Assembly (NCBI RefSeq): GCF_003345655.1
Contig: NZ_QQOH01000002.1
Coordinates: forward strand, 558,001 to 622,000
DNA from: Motiliproteus coralliicola
Lineage (GTDB): Bacteria > Pseudomonadota > Gammaproteobacteria > Pseudomonadales > Balneatricaceae
Reading direction: 5' to 3'
DNA: 64,000 nt
The position numbers were made by a program, and so were the translations under genes. Numbering within the stretch: the first letter of the stretch is position 1; each line of letters starts with the position of its first letter. The notes beneath the pieces were generated by a model. That model searched no databases and was not told the DNA's origin. It worked only from the letters and a program-made list of their open reading frames with translations. Shown in pieces: positions 55,224 through 63,716 of the stretch.

Positions 55224-55255
55224 TTGACCCTGAAGTTTACTTTAGGGTTTACAGT
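55224..55255 (+). promoter_or_regulatory. MerR/CueR-type promoter of copA
   Basis: TTGACC is followed after 19-20 bases by TTACAG or TACAGT, an overlong spacer as in CueR-controlled promoters. The spacer carries the dyad ACCCT...AGGGT (ACCCTGAAGTTTACTTTAGGGT region). It is 45 bases upstream of copA. No cueR gene lies in the window. Confidence 0.7.
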
Positions 55256-55299
55256 TAGGCATCACAGGCAGAACCATAGACAGAACCACAGGGTGCTCC

Positions 55300-58092
55300 A
55301 TGGCCTACCAGCTTCAACTCGAAGGCGTCAGCTGCAATAGCTGCGTCAACAAAATCCGCCGGCAGATCCAGCAGCTCGACAGTGACGGCGACATCCAGGT
55401 CGATCTGGAAACCCTGCAGGCGCAGGTCAACAGCCGCCTGGCGCTCACCGAGGTGATCGACACCATCGCTCAACTGGGCTATCCAGCCAGCGAGCTACAA
55501 TCTAAGACCAGTAACCGCATCCTTCTTCAGCTCGAAGGTGTGAGTTGCAATGGCTGCGTCAACAAGATCCGCCAACAGATCCAGCAACGTGACAGCGATG
55601 GCGATATCCAAGTGGATCTGGACAGTCTACAGGCAGAGGTCAGCAGTAAGCTGGCCGAAGCGGAGGTGCTGGAGCTCATCCGTGCGCTGGGGTATCCGGC
55701 CCAGGTGCTTGAACCGTCCGAGCTGACACCATTGGCGAGTTGTGACTCTGCTGGCCAAGACAAACTGGTGCCGACTACGAGTGTTGAGTCTCCATCGGCT
55801 ATTCCTTCCCCTTCGATTCCAATTGAAGCACCTGCCTCGTTAACTGCTTCGGTCCGTGACGGCAGTGAGCCGTCGATCCAGCTGGCGTTGAGCGGACTGA
55901 CCTGCGCCGCCTGCGTCAGCAGTGTTCAGAAAGCGTTGGATGCCGTTCCGGGGGTGGATCGGGCAGAGATCAATTTCGCCAACCGCACCGCCCAAGTAAT
56001 GGGGTCGGTTACCGATGCGGCACTGATCGATGCCGTGATCGAGGCCGGTTATGGCGCCGAAGCGATTCAGGATCCCGAGCAGTTGGAGCGGCAGCAACAG
56101 CAGCAGCGTCAGCAGGAGATGAAAGAGAAGCGCCGCAACAGCCTGTTGGCCCTGGGGTTGGGGCTACCGATGATGGCCTGGGGAATGGCCTTCGGGATGG
56201 CGGTCGAGACCCCAACTCAACAGCTGGGTTGGGGCCTGGTTGGGCTGCTGACCCTGCTGGTAATGGGCTTCTGTGGCGGTCATTTCTTTACCGGAGCCTG
56301 GAAAACTCTGCGTAACCGCGGTGCCAACATGGACAGCCTGATCGCGTTGGGAACCGGTTCGGCCTGGCTCTACTCGATGCTGGTAGTGCTCTGGCCCGAG
56401 CTGCTGCCAGCACAATCACGGGGGCTTTATTTCGAAGCGTCGGCGCTGATAATCGGTTTGGTCAACCTGGGTCAGGTGCTTGAATTGCGGGCCCGGGGGC
56501 AGACTCAACAGGCGATTCGCGGCCTGTTGGACCTGCAGCCCAAGCGTGCCCGGGTGCTGCGTGACGGTATCGAGCAGGAGTTGGCGGTGGAACTGGTGCA
56601 GCCGGGCGATCTGATCCGTTTGCGTACCGGCGAAACCGTGGCGGTCGATGGTGAGGTTGAGCAGGGCGACGCGCTGCTCGATGAGTCGATGCTGACCGGT
56701 GAACCGCTGCCGGTGGCCAAAACAGCCGGCGATGCCGTGGCGGCAGGAACGATGAATACCCAGGGGGCGCTGTTGTACCGGGCCACCCGGGTCGGGCGCG
56801 ATACCGTATTGGCCGGAATTATCTCGATGGTCCAACAGGCCCAGAATTCCAAGCCGCCGATCAGCAGGATGGCGGATCGGGTCGCCTCCGTGTTTGTGCC
56901 GGTGGTGATCCTGATCGCTCTGGCTAGTGCCATGCTCTGGTGGTTGTTAGGGCCGGAGCCGAAGGCGGTGTATATGTTGGTCAGCTCGGTTACGGTTCTG
57001 ATCATCGCCTGTCCCTGTGCATTGGGGCTGGCGACGCCGATCTCGACCATGATCGGCATCGGTAAGGCGGCCGAGCTGGGAGTACTGATCCGCAACGGCG
57101 ATGCGCTGCAGCGGGCCAGTGAGATCACCACCCTGGTGCTGGATAAGACCGGTACCCTGACCCAGGGTCGACCTGATGTGGTTGAGCTTGAGCTGGCCGA
57201 GAGCGCCGAGTCCCGCCAGGTACTGAACCTTATCCATGGCCTGGAGAAAAACTCTCAGCACCCGTTGGCGGCGGCACTGAATCGCTACTGCGACAGCCAG
57301 GGAGTGGAGCCGCTGGATGTGCAGGGCTTTGAGACCCTTGATGGTTTGGGGGTTCGAGCCAGGACCGAGGCTGGTGAATCCGTACTGCTCGGCAATCGTC
57401 GGCTGATGCAGCAGCAGGGCATTGATCTGTCCCCCATGGCAGGGGTGGAGCAGCGTTGGCAGCAGCAGGCCTGGACCCAGGTCTACCTGGCCTATCAGGG
57501 ACAGTTGCTGGCGATGGTCGCCATTACCGATCCGCTACGTGAGGATGCCGCACCGGCACTGCAACGTCTGCACCGGCAGGGGGTTAAGTTGGTGATGCTG
57601 ACCGGGGACAATTCAGCCTCGGCCGAAGCGGTGAGTCAGCAGCTGGGGATCGACGAATTCCAGGCCGAGCTGTTGCCGCAGCACAAGCTCGATTATGTGG
57701 CTCAGTTGCAGCAGCGTGGCGAAGTGGTGGCGATGGTTGGAGACGGTATCAACGATGCGCCGGCGCTGTCGCTGGCCGATGTCAGCTTTGCCATCGGCAG
57801 CGGCACCGATGTGGCGATCGAGAGTGCCGATGTGGCCTTGATGCACGATTCGCTCGACGGGCTAGCCGATGCGGTGGAGTTGAGTCGGGCGACCCTGACC
57901 AATATCCGTCAGAACCTCTGGGGCGCCTTTATCTACAACAGTATCGGGATTCCGATCGCTGCCGGGTTGCTGTTCCCGCTGACTGGTATGTTGTTGAATC
58001 CGGTGGTAGCCGGGTTGGCGATGTCGCTGTCATCGGTGACCGTGGTGACCAACGCCAATCGGTTACGGTTATTTCGGGTTCAGCGCAGTTAA
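55300..58092 (+). CDS. copA: Copper(I)-exporting P-type ATPase CopA with three metal-binding domains
   Basis: 930 residues. Three N-terminal HMA domains: 1 with Cys12/Cys15 (SCNSC), 2 with Cys83/Cys86 (SCNGC), 3 with Cys202/Cys205 (TCAAC). Domains 1 and 2 are close duplicates of each other (both VNKIR-QIQQ-DSDGDIQVDL). A Pro/Ser linker separates them from domain 3. Eight transmembrane helices follow. The copper site CPC is at 571-573, the phosphorylated Asp is D615 in DKTGTLTQG, the HP motif is QHPLAAAL, and GDGINDAPAL is near 815. The MerR-type promoter upstream suggests induction by copper. Confidence 0.95.
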   Translation: MAYQLQLEGVSCNSCVNKIRRQIQQLDSDGDIQVDLETLQAQVNSRLALTEVIDTIAQLGYPASELQSKTSNRILLQLEGVSCNGCVNKIRQQIQQRDSDGDIQVDLDSLQAEVSSKLAEAEVLELIRALGYPAQVLEPSELTPLASCDSAGQDKLVPTTSVESPSAIPSPSIPIEAPASLTASVRDGSEPSIQLALSGLTCAACVSSVQKALDAVPGVDRAEINFANRTAQVMGSVTDAALIDAVIEAGYGAEAIQDPEQLERQQQQQRQQEMKEKRRNSLLALGLGLPMMAWGMAFGMAVETPTQQLGWGLVGLLTLLVMGFCGGHFFTGAWKTLRNRGANMDSLIALGTGSAWLYSMLVVLWPELLPAQSRGLYFEASALIIGLVNLGQVLELRARGQTQQAIRGLLDLQPKRARVLRDGIEQELAVELVQPGDLIRLRTGETVAVDGEVEQGDALLDESMLTGEPLPVAKTAGDAVAAGTMNTQGALLYRATRVGRDTVLAGIISMVQQAQNSKPPISRMADRVASVFVPVVILIALASAMLWWLLGPEPKAVYMLVSSVTVLIIACPCALGLATPISTMIGIGKAAELGVLIRNGDALQRASEITTLVLDKTGTLTQGRPDVVELELAESAESRQVLNLIHGLEKNSQHPLAAALNRYCDSQGVEPLDVQGFETLDGLGVRARTEAGESVLLGNRRLMQQQGIDLSPMAGVEQRWQQQAWTQVYLAYQGQLLAMVAITDPLREDAAPALQRLHRQGVKLVMLTGDNSASAEAVSQQLGIDEFQAELLPQHKLDYVAQLQQRGEVVAMVGDGINDAPALSLADVSFAIGSGTDVAIESADVALMHDSLDGLADAVELSRATLTNIRQNLWGAFIYNSIGIPIAAGLLFPLTGMLLNPVVAGLAMSLSSVTVVTNANRLRLFRVQRS

Positions 58093-58148
58093 TTAGCGCT
58101 CAAATCCGGAAAAGTGGTCAAAGATTGTCCTTAATCACAATGTGATAA

Positions 58149-58176
58149 TTGTTGATTTTTTGTACCCCGGTATAAT
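58149..58176 (+). promoter_or_regulatory. Probable sigma-70 promoter of the GGDEF gene
   Basis: TATAAT at 58171-58176 is perfect; TTGTTG lies 16 bases upstream. The distance to the start at 58262 gives a leader of about 80 bases. Confidence 0.55.
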
Positions 58177-58261
58177 GCTCGCCATGGAGAGTTGTGGTGA
58201 GTCGAGGGATCGGCTGTTCATTATCTCTGCGTCTGTGATTTTTTGAGTCAGTAGTCACCCG

Positions 58262-59488
58262 ATGCAAATTTTTCAGCATATCCAGCAATATCTCGGAGCG
58301 TCCATCGACCGGGAAAGGTTGCAATCGTTGTTATCCCAGCGCGGTCACGCATTCGGGTTCAGCGATAGCCGTGCCCTCTATATCAACAGCCGGGTTAGGA
58401 TGCTGGCGCTGCTGTTCGCCATTCTGACCCCGCTATGGATTCCCATCGACTATCTATTGCTGGACTCGGCACAGTTTCAGCTGATGGCGGTGGTTCGGCT
58501 GTTCTTCTCGCTGATGCTGCTGATGTTGTCGGGAGTTCCTGATCAGGATGTCAGCCTCAGACAGGCCCATAATCGGCTGTTTGCACTGATGGTCATGCCG
58601 GCGGTGTTTCACCTGGCCAGCCTGATGATCCTTGCCTCGGTTCCGCCGAGTGACTACCTGATCTGCTACAGCTTCCTACCGTTTCTGATTATCGTCATGC
58701 ATTCGGTGTTTCCGTTGACCCTGTTTGAGGGAGTGCGGCTGGCGCTGCTCAGCATTACCCTGCTATCGCTTGGGCCGATGTTGCAGGGGAGTTTGTGGAG
58801 TTTTGGCGGCTTCGCCAACATGTGGTTGATGTGCCTGCTGATGGGGGTGGCGCTCTGGACTCAGATTTCTCAGCTGCAGATGAAGATCCAACTGTTTGAG
58901 GAAGCTACCACCGACCCGCTGACCGGTTTGCTCAACCGCCGAACCTTGATGAATCAATTGGTGCATATCCGTCGTCTGCTGCTTCGCAACGGACGGCCGG
59001 TGGCGCTGTTGATGATGGATCTGGACCATTTTAAGCAGATCAACGACCGCTTCGGCCACCAGGTGGGCGATAAGGTGTTGAAGGTATTTTCCAATATTCT
59101 GCAGACCCAGGTGCGCAGCTCGGACTATGTGGCTCGCTTTGGTGGGGAGGAGTTTCTGGTGGTACTGCCGGAGGCCCGTACTGGCGATGCCGTACTGCTG
59201 GCCGAACGGATCCTCAACGCCTGTCGCGGCACGTCAATCGAACTCCCGGATCAGACCAAGATTGGCTTCAGTCTAAGTATCGGGGTTGGTCGGTTGGACA
59301 TTAACAACACGGTGGAGGCGTCCCTCAGTAGCGTCGATGCGGCGCTTTACCGTGCCAAGCAGGAGGGGCGAGACCGCTATGTGGCTGTCGATAGTACCTT
59401 CGAAGCCGCTCAATACGACCAGTTGTTGCCCGCGTCTAAGCCAAAAAAAGCCGCGCGTAAACTACGCACGGCTATTGGCTGGCGCTGA
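58262..59488 (+). CDS. Membrane diguanylate cyclase (GGDEF)
   Basis: 408 residues. Five or six transmembrane segments occupy about 45-200 and form an unrecognised integral sensor. The GGDEF domain covers about 215-385: ATTDPLTGLLNRRTLM, DLDHFKQINDRFGHQVGDKVL, and an intact GGEEF active site. The inhibitory I-site R-S-S-D lies five residues before it, so product inhibition by c-di-GMP is likely. SIGVGRLDI and DAALYRAKQEGRDRY complete the domain. No EAL domain. The C-terminal codons contain a terminator for the convergent gene. Confidence 0.92.
   Translation: MQIFQHIQQYLGASIDRERLQSLLSQRGHAFGFSDSRALYINSRVRMLALLFAILTPLWIPIDYLLLDSAQFQLMAVVRLFFSLMLLMLSGVPDQDVSLRQAHNRLFALMVMPAVFHLASLMILASVPPSDYLICYSFLPFLIIVMHSVFPLTLFEGVRLALLSITLLSLGPMLQGSLWSFGGFANMWLMCLLMGVALWTQISQLQMKIQLFEEATTDPLTGLLNRRTLMNQLVHIRRLLLRNGRPVALLMMDLDHFKQINDRFGHQVGDKVLKVFSNILQTQVRSSDYVARFGGEEFLVVLPEARTGDAVLLAERILNACRGTSIELPDQTKIGFSLSIGVGRLDINNTVEASLSSVDAALYRAKQEGRDRYVAVDSTFEAAQYDQLLPASKPKKAARKLRTAIGWR
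59443..59473 (-). terminator. Intrinsic terminator for the MscS gene, inside the GGDEF gene end
   Basis: On the minus strand AGCCGTGCGTA and TACGCGCGGCT pair around a 3-base loop, followed by TTTTTTTGG. It starts 16 bases after the mscS stop and lies in the last codons of the convergent GGDEF gene. Confidence 0.85.
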
Positions 59489-60337
59489 TCAGCCAGCCTG
59501 GAAGCCCTCCGGCAGCTGCAGGTGAACATCCTGCTGCGGGTAGGGGATTGAGATGCCCTGGGCATCGAAAGTCAGCTTGACCTTCTCATTCATATCGAAG
59601 AAGACGCCCCAGTAGTCGGCGGAGTTGACGAACATCCGTACGGTGAAATTGACCGAGCTATCGGCCAGCTCCGATAGCAGTACCTGATTGTCATGATCCT
59701 TCAGAATCCGATCATCTTCGGCCACCAACTGCTCCAGAATCGATTTGGCCTGTTTCAGATCGTCGTCGTAACCGATACCGAACACCATGTCGACCCGACG
59801 GATCGGGCTGAGGGAGTAGTTGGTGATGGTGCCGTTGCTGATCGGGCCGTTGGGAATAATGATGGTCTTACGATCGCCGGTATGCAGGATGGTGTTGAAG
59901 ATCTGAATCTCCTTAACAATGCCAGTTTGACCCTGGGCTTCGATAAAGTCGCCGACCTTGTAGGGCTTGAACAGCAGGATCAGGACTCCACCGGCGAAGT
60001 TGGCCAGGCTGCCCTGAAGAGCCAGGCCGATGGCTAGACCGGCGGCACCGAAGATGGCGATAAAGGAGGTGGTTTCGATACCGACCATCCCGGCAACACT
60101 GATCAGCAGCAGTACCTTGAGAATGGTGCCGGCCAGCTTTTCCAGGAAGATCGCCAGGGTCTCTTCCACCTTGGCGGCTTTCAGCGCCTTATCAAAGCCT
60201 CGGACGATTGCACCGATGATCCAAAGGCCGATGAGCAGCGTCAAAATGGCCAAAATCAGTTGGCTGCCGTAGAGGGCCCCATACTCAACAATTAGGTCGG
60301 AGTATTTCTCCATATTTTCGAGGCTTATTTGTTCCAT
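59489..60337 (-). CDS. mscS: Small-conductance mechanosensitive channel (MscS family)
   Basis: 282 residues, the size of E. coli MscS. Three transmembrane helices: about 22-45, 65-85 and the pore helix 95-125 (ETTSFIAIFGAAGLAIGLALQ, in part FGAAGLAIGLALQGSLANF). The glycine/alanine packing pattern of TM3 is kept. The beta domain carries FKPYKVGDFIEAQGQTG, then IIPNGPISNGTITNYS and RRVDMVFGIGYDDDL. It releases solutes after osmotic downshock. Confidence 0.94.
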   Translation of the reverse strand: MEQISLENMEKYSDLIVEYGALYGSQLILAILTLLIGLWIIGAIVRGFDKALKAAKVEETLAIFLEKLAGTILKVLLLISVAGMVGIETTSFIAIFGAAGLAIGLALQGSLANFAGGVLILLFKPYKVGDFIEAQGQTGIVKEIQIFNTILHTGDRKTIIIPNGPISNGTITNYSLSPIRRVDMVFGIGYDDDLKQAKSILEQLVAEDDRILKDHDNQVLLSELADSSVNFTVRMFVNSADYWGVFFDMNEKVKLTFDAQGISIPYPQQDVHLQLPEGFQAG

Positions 60338-60536
60338 GGTCTAAAACCCTTAATAAAGATAGGTATAAGCACTGCCTTTTACAGCAGCGCCGGTAAGTGT
60401 AGCCAATATAGCGGCGGGATCCGGTATCAATCCAGATCAGTAACTGACTTTTTTCAATTTGGAAGCAGGGGCGCCTCGGCGAGCCGATCAGGACGAGTGA
60501 TGGCGGAGCCTGGTTTAGGACTGTGTTACCAATTTC

Positions 60537-61064
60537 TTAGTTGAAATAGCTGCGCTTTTTCTTACGGAACTGGGTGACTTGAAGGGACAGCAGGAACAGG
60601 AACAGCAGCAGTGTTTGCTGCGGCAGGCTCAGCCCGAACAGGGTCCACTGTACCTCGGCGCACTCGCCGGACCCCGACAGGATGATCGAGAAGGCCTGTT
60701 GTAGCGGGAAGTTTTCCAATAGGTAGTTGAGTCCGGGGCCGCACTCTGGGACTTGATCGCCGGGTAGGCTTTGCAACCAGATATGACGAAGGTTGAGGCC
60801 GATGCCTGAGAGGCTGAGCAGGATCCCCAGCAGGGCATAGAAGCGTTGGCCAAGTTGGCGAGGGTTGTGTAACCAGGCCAACAGAAAGGTTGCCGCCAGA
60901 GCGACGACCATCAGGCGGGACGCCATGCAGAGTGGACAGGGTTCGAGTCCCAGTCGTTGTTGTAGATAGATAACGGCAAAAGCGAGTGCGCTGATACAGC
61001 TGATCAGCCCAAGGAAATTCAGTCCCCGATAGCGGCTTAGGCTACTGTCATCAATATAGGTCAA
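60537..61064 (-). CDS. dsbB: Disulfide bond formation protein DsbB
   Basis: Inner-membrane quinone-linked oxidase that reoxidises DsbA. 175 residues, four transmembrane helices. The first redox pair is CPLC (in EPCPLCMASR). The second pair is PECGPGLNYLLENFP and GSGECAEVQW in the second periplasmic loop. The conserved arginine after CPLC is present. dsbA is not in the window. The 199-base gap to mscS shows nothing I can name. Confidence 0.94.
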   Translation of the reverse strand: MTYIDDSSLSRYRGLNFLGLISCISALAFAVIYLQQRLGLEPCPLCMASRLMVVALAATFLLAWLHNPRQLGQRFYALLGILLSLSGIGLNLRHIWLQSLPGDQVPECGPGLNYLLENFPLQQAFSIILSGSGECAEVQWTLFGLSLPQQTLLLFLFLLSLQVTQFRKKKRSYFN

Positions 61065-61270
61065 TGCTTCATTCCGTCCGGTCGCAAACAGCTACTGTCA
61101 TCTTTCAACTAATGCGGCGAATCCCTTGATAAATCAAATACTCATCGGCGTCAATCCGTAGCGGGCCGATCACCTTGAAATTGAGTTATTTTCATCTTGT
61201 TTCGATGCTGGGGCGATGATCGCTAATGCCGTACAATGGCCTTTGAGTGAATTTTTGCAGGAGAGTTCTG

Positions 61271-61621
61271 TTGGAACCGATCATTGTTTTTCTGCTCTGT
61301 GGTGTTTTTCCGATGAGTGCCGCCATCGCTGCCAGCAAGCTGATGAAGATGCCCGAAGAGGAGCGTCCGGCGTGGGTGCGCGAGGAGGCTAAACTGCAGC
61401 GGGTTGTGATGCTAGGCAATCTCTTTGGTCTGGTGTTGATCGCAGCGCTTTGGTACGGCTTTACCCGATTGGAGTGGTGGATCCCGGTTCTCTGCCTGGT
61501 CCTGACTTTCCCGGTTATCCACCTGATGGTCATTGAGCGGCTGTTTGGTTTGTCGAAGAGCTTTATGTTCAGCGGAGCTTTGTCCCTGGCCAGTCCGGTG
61601 CTTCTATGGCTGCACTGGTAA
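61271..61621 (+). CDS. Small membrane protein overlapping rmuC
   Basis: 116 residues from TTG at 61271, chosen because CAGGAGAG lies 5-6 bases upstream; GTG at 61247 is in frame but its ribosome site would lie inside the coding frame. Three hydrophobic segments (EPIIVFLLCGVFPMSAAIAA; LGNLFGLVLIAALWYGF; WIPVLCLVLTFPVIHLMVI). One charged loop (MPEEERPAWVREEAK). I do not recognise the family. The stop lies 16 bases inside rmuC, so coupled translation is likely. Confidence 0.75.
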   Translation: MEPIIVFLLCGVFPMSAAIAASKLMKMPEEERPAWVREEAKLQRVVMLGNLFGLVLIAALWYGFTRLEWWIPVLCLVLTFPVIHLMVIERLFGLSKSFMFSGALSLASPVLLWLHW

Positions 61622-63117
61622 GCGCTTGGATCGAGCAGTCACCGCCTGGAATGCTGGCGGGCCTGGTGGTGATTTTACTGCTGTTGGGGTGGTTGCTGGG
61701 CTATCTGCCCCAGCGCTCGCGTCTGTTAAGTCAGCAGGTGAAACAGCAACGGGAGCTGCAGCAGGCCGAGCAGCAGTTCGCTGAGCAGGCTGAACAACTG
61801 CGACAGATGTCGGAGCAGAATACCGCGCTGCAGGTGGAGCTGTCGGGTAGCCGCGAGCGGGCTCAAGGGCTACAGCGGCTGGAGTCAGAACTGAGTCAAC
61901 GGGATCAGCAGTTGCAATCCCTGCGTCAGGAACATCTCCAGCAACAGACCCGGCTGGGCGAACTGCAGGCACAGCTTGAAGCCGAGCAGCGTCATCATGT
62001 GGATAAGCTGGCGATGCTGGAGCAATCCGGCGAAAAAATGGTGCAGCAGTTCCGTGCGCTGGGGCAGCAGATCTTTGAAGACAACAGTCGCAAATTCGGC
62101 TCCCAGCAGCAGGAGAAGATCCAGCATCTGCTGCAGCCGCTACGTGAGCAACTGGGCGATTTCCGTCGCCGAGTCGACGATGTCTACGACAAAGAGGCAA
62201 GGGATCGTCAGGGGCTGGCGGAACAGATTAATCAGCTCAAGCAGCTCAACCTGCAGATGAGCGAAGACGCAATAAACCTGACCAACGCGCTCAAGGGTGA
62301 GAACAAAACCCAGGGCAACTGGGGAGAGCTGGTGCTGGAGCGGGTGTTAGAGGAGTCCGGGCTGCGCCGGGGCTACGAGTATGAACTACAGTTAAGCACC
62401 CAAAATGAAGAGGGTCGCCGACTGCAACCCGATGTCGTCATTCACCTGCCGGACCGTAAGGATATCGTCGTCGACTCCAAGGTCTCGCTGATCGCCTATG
62501 AGCGCTACTGCTCCAGCGATGATGAATCCGAGCGTGAGGCAGCGTTGCGTGAACACTTGCTGTCGGTCAAGCGGCATATCAAGGGGCTGAGCGAGAAAGG
62601 CTATGAATCCCTGAAGGGGGTTCGCTCCCTCGACTTCGTGTTGCTGTTTATTCCCGTGGAAGCGGCTTTTCTCACTGCCATTGAGCAGGATCGCTCGTTA
62701 TTCGGTGAAGCGTTCGAACGCAATATTCTCCTGGTCAGCCCGTCAACTCTATTAGTGACACTTCGTACCATTAATAATATCTGGCGGTATGAGAAGCAAA
62801 ATGCCAACGCCCAGGAGATCGCCAAGCGTGGTGGTGAACTCTATGACAAGTTTGTCGGTTTTGTCGCGGCGATGGAGGATGTGGGTAAATATATCGATCA
62901 AAGCCGGCGCTCGTATGAAACTGCGATGGGGCGTCTGTCCACCGGTAAGGGGAATCTGGTCAATCGAGCCACCGCGTTGAAAAAATTGGGTGTGCGTGCC
63001 AAGAAAGATTTGCCCGAATCCTTGGTTGAAGGCAGCGAATCGGAAATTAAACCCGGCTTGGCCGGTTCCGGTTCTGATGCTGTTGAAGATAACGATTTAA
63101 CCTTGATTAAGCCCTGA
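61606..63117 (+). CDS. rmuC: DNA recombination protein RmuC
   Basis: 503 residues. A single transmembrane anchor at about 15-32 (AGLVVILLLLGWLLGYL) is followed by a long Gln/Glu-rich coiled coil (about 40-150), then the RmuC nuclease-like domain (about 190-440: NLTNALKGENKTQGNWGELVLERVLEESGL, in part QGNWGELVLERVLEE). The D-I-V-V-D-S-K-V-S motif near 288 and FVLLFIPVEAAF near 347 are the PD-(D/E)XK-like core. Limits inversions at short repeats in E. coli. A later in-frame ATG at 61651 cannot be ruled out. Confidence 0.92.
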   Translation: MAALVSAWIEQSPPGMLAGLVVILLLLGWLLGYLPQRSRLLSQQVKQQRELQQAEQQFAEQAEQLRQMSEQNTALQVELSGSRERAQGLQRLESELSQRDQQLQSLRQEHLQQQTRLGELQAQLEAEQRHHVDKLAMLEQSGEKMVQQFRALGQQIFEDNSRKFGSQQQEKIQHLLQPLREQLGDFRRRVDDVYDKEARDRQGLAEQINQLKQLNLQMSEDAINLTNALKGENKTQGNWGELVLERVLEESGLRRGYEYELQLSTQNEEGRRLQPDVVIHLPDRKDIVVDSKVSLIAYERYCSSDDESEREAALREHLLSVKRHIKGLSEKGYESLKGVRSLDFVLLFIPVEAAFLTAIEQDRSLFGEAFERNILLVSPSTLLVTLRTINNIWRYEKQNANAQEIAKRGGELYDKFVGFVAAMEDVGKYIDQSRRSYETAMGRLSTGKGNLVNRATALKKLGVRAKKDLPESLVEGSESEIKPGLAGSGSDAVEDNDLTLIKP

Positions 63118-63127
63118 GGTTATTGGC

Positions 63128-63370
63128 TTGGAATCGGTTATCGGTGATCCGGAAATCCTGCTCGAATTGGCCGTTCAACGGATGCCTTTTGGAAAGTATA
63201 AAGGCATCCTGTTGATCGATTTGCCGGAACCCTATGTGGTCTGGTTTGCGCAAAAAGGATTCCCTCAAGGGCATTTAGGAATGCAGCTGAGCCTGCTGCA
63301 CGAGATTAAAGTGAACGGTCTGGAATCACTGGTCAGGGCTTGTGCAGAAGATTTGAAACCGCATCGCTAA
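63128..63370 (+). CDS. DUF3820 family protein
   Basis: 80 residues from TTG at 63128, 10 bases after rmuC. The pattern MPFGKYKG-LLIDLPEPYVVWF-KGFPQG-LG matches DUF3820, to which a Pseudomonas quorum-regulated virulence factor belongs. No catalytic motif is apparent. Probably in the same transcript as rmuC. Function uncertain. Confidence 0.85.
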   Translation: MESVIGDPEILLELAVQRMPFGKYKGILLIDLPEPYVVWFAQKGFPQGHLGMQLSLLHEIKVNGLESLVRACAEDLKPHR

Positions 63371-63716
63371 ACCTAAAAAGGCACAACAGTATCGTTTCGT
63401 CACTCCAAATTAACGATAGGCAGTAAGCGTTGATGGTTTTAGGACTGTAATCCGAACAGTCGAAACTAATATGCCACGCCTCTGTGCTGGCCCTGGAATT
63501 GGAGGAATGGTATCTCTGATCTCTTGTTGCTGATGCCCAGAGCAGTTACTCGGTAGCGCTGGTGTTTCAAATTTTCTGAACAGCTGGCGGGTGGAAGCAG
63601 CCGAAGCTCGCTGGTTTCAGCACCATAGCTGTGTATAATCATTGACAGATAACAAAAGGGTGGTCCGGATGTAGGCCATTCGAAGCTGAGCACCCAAGGG
63701 TGTATAGGAACAAGCG
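63371..63716. other. Gene-free stretch with a possible promoter for the last gene
   Basis: 346 bases without a supportable gene. Short minus-strand open frames here have no recognisable start context. At 63634-63639 there is a perfect TATAAT. Between it and the start lies a leader with GGGTG...CACCC pairing (about 63659-63694). Confidence 0.5.
63611..63639 (+). promoter_or_regulatory. Possible sigma-70 promoter of the XRE-cupin gene
   Basis: TATAAT at 63634-63639 with a poor -35 (CTGGTT, 17-base spacer). It lies 78 bases before the start. Confidence 0.35.
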
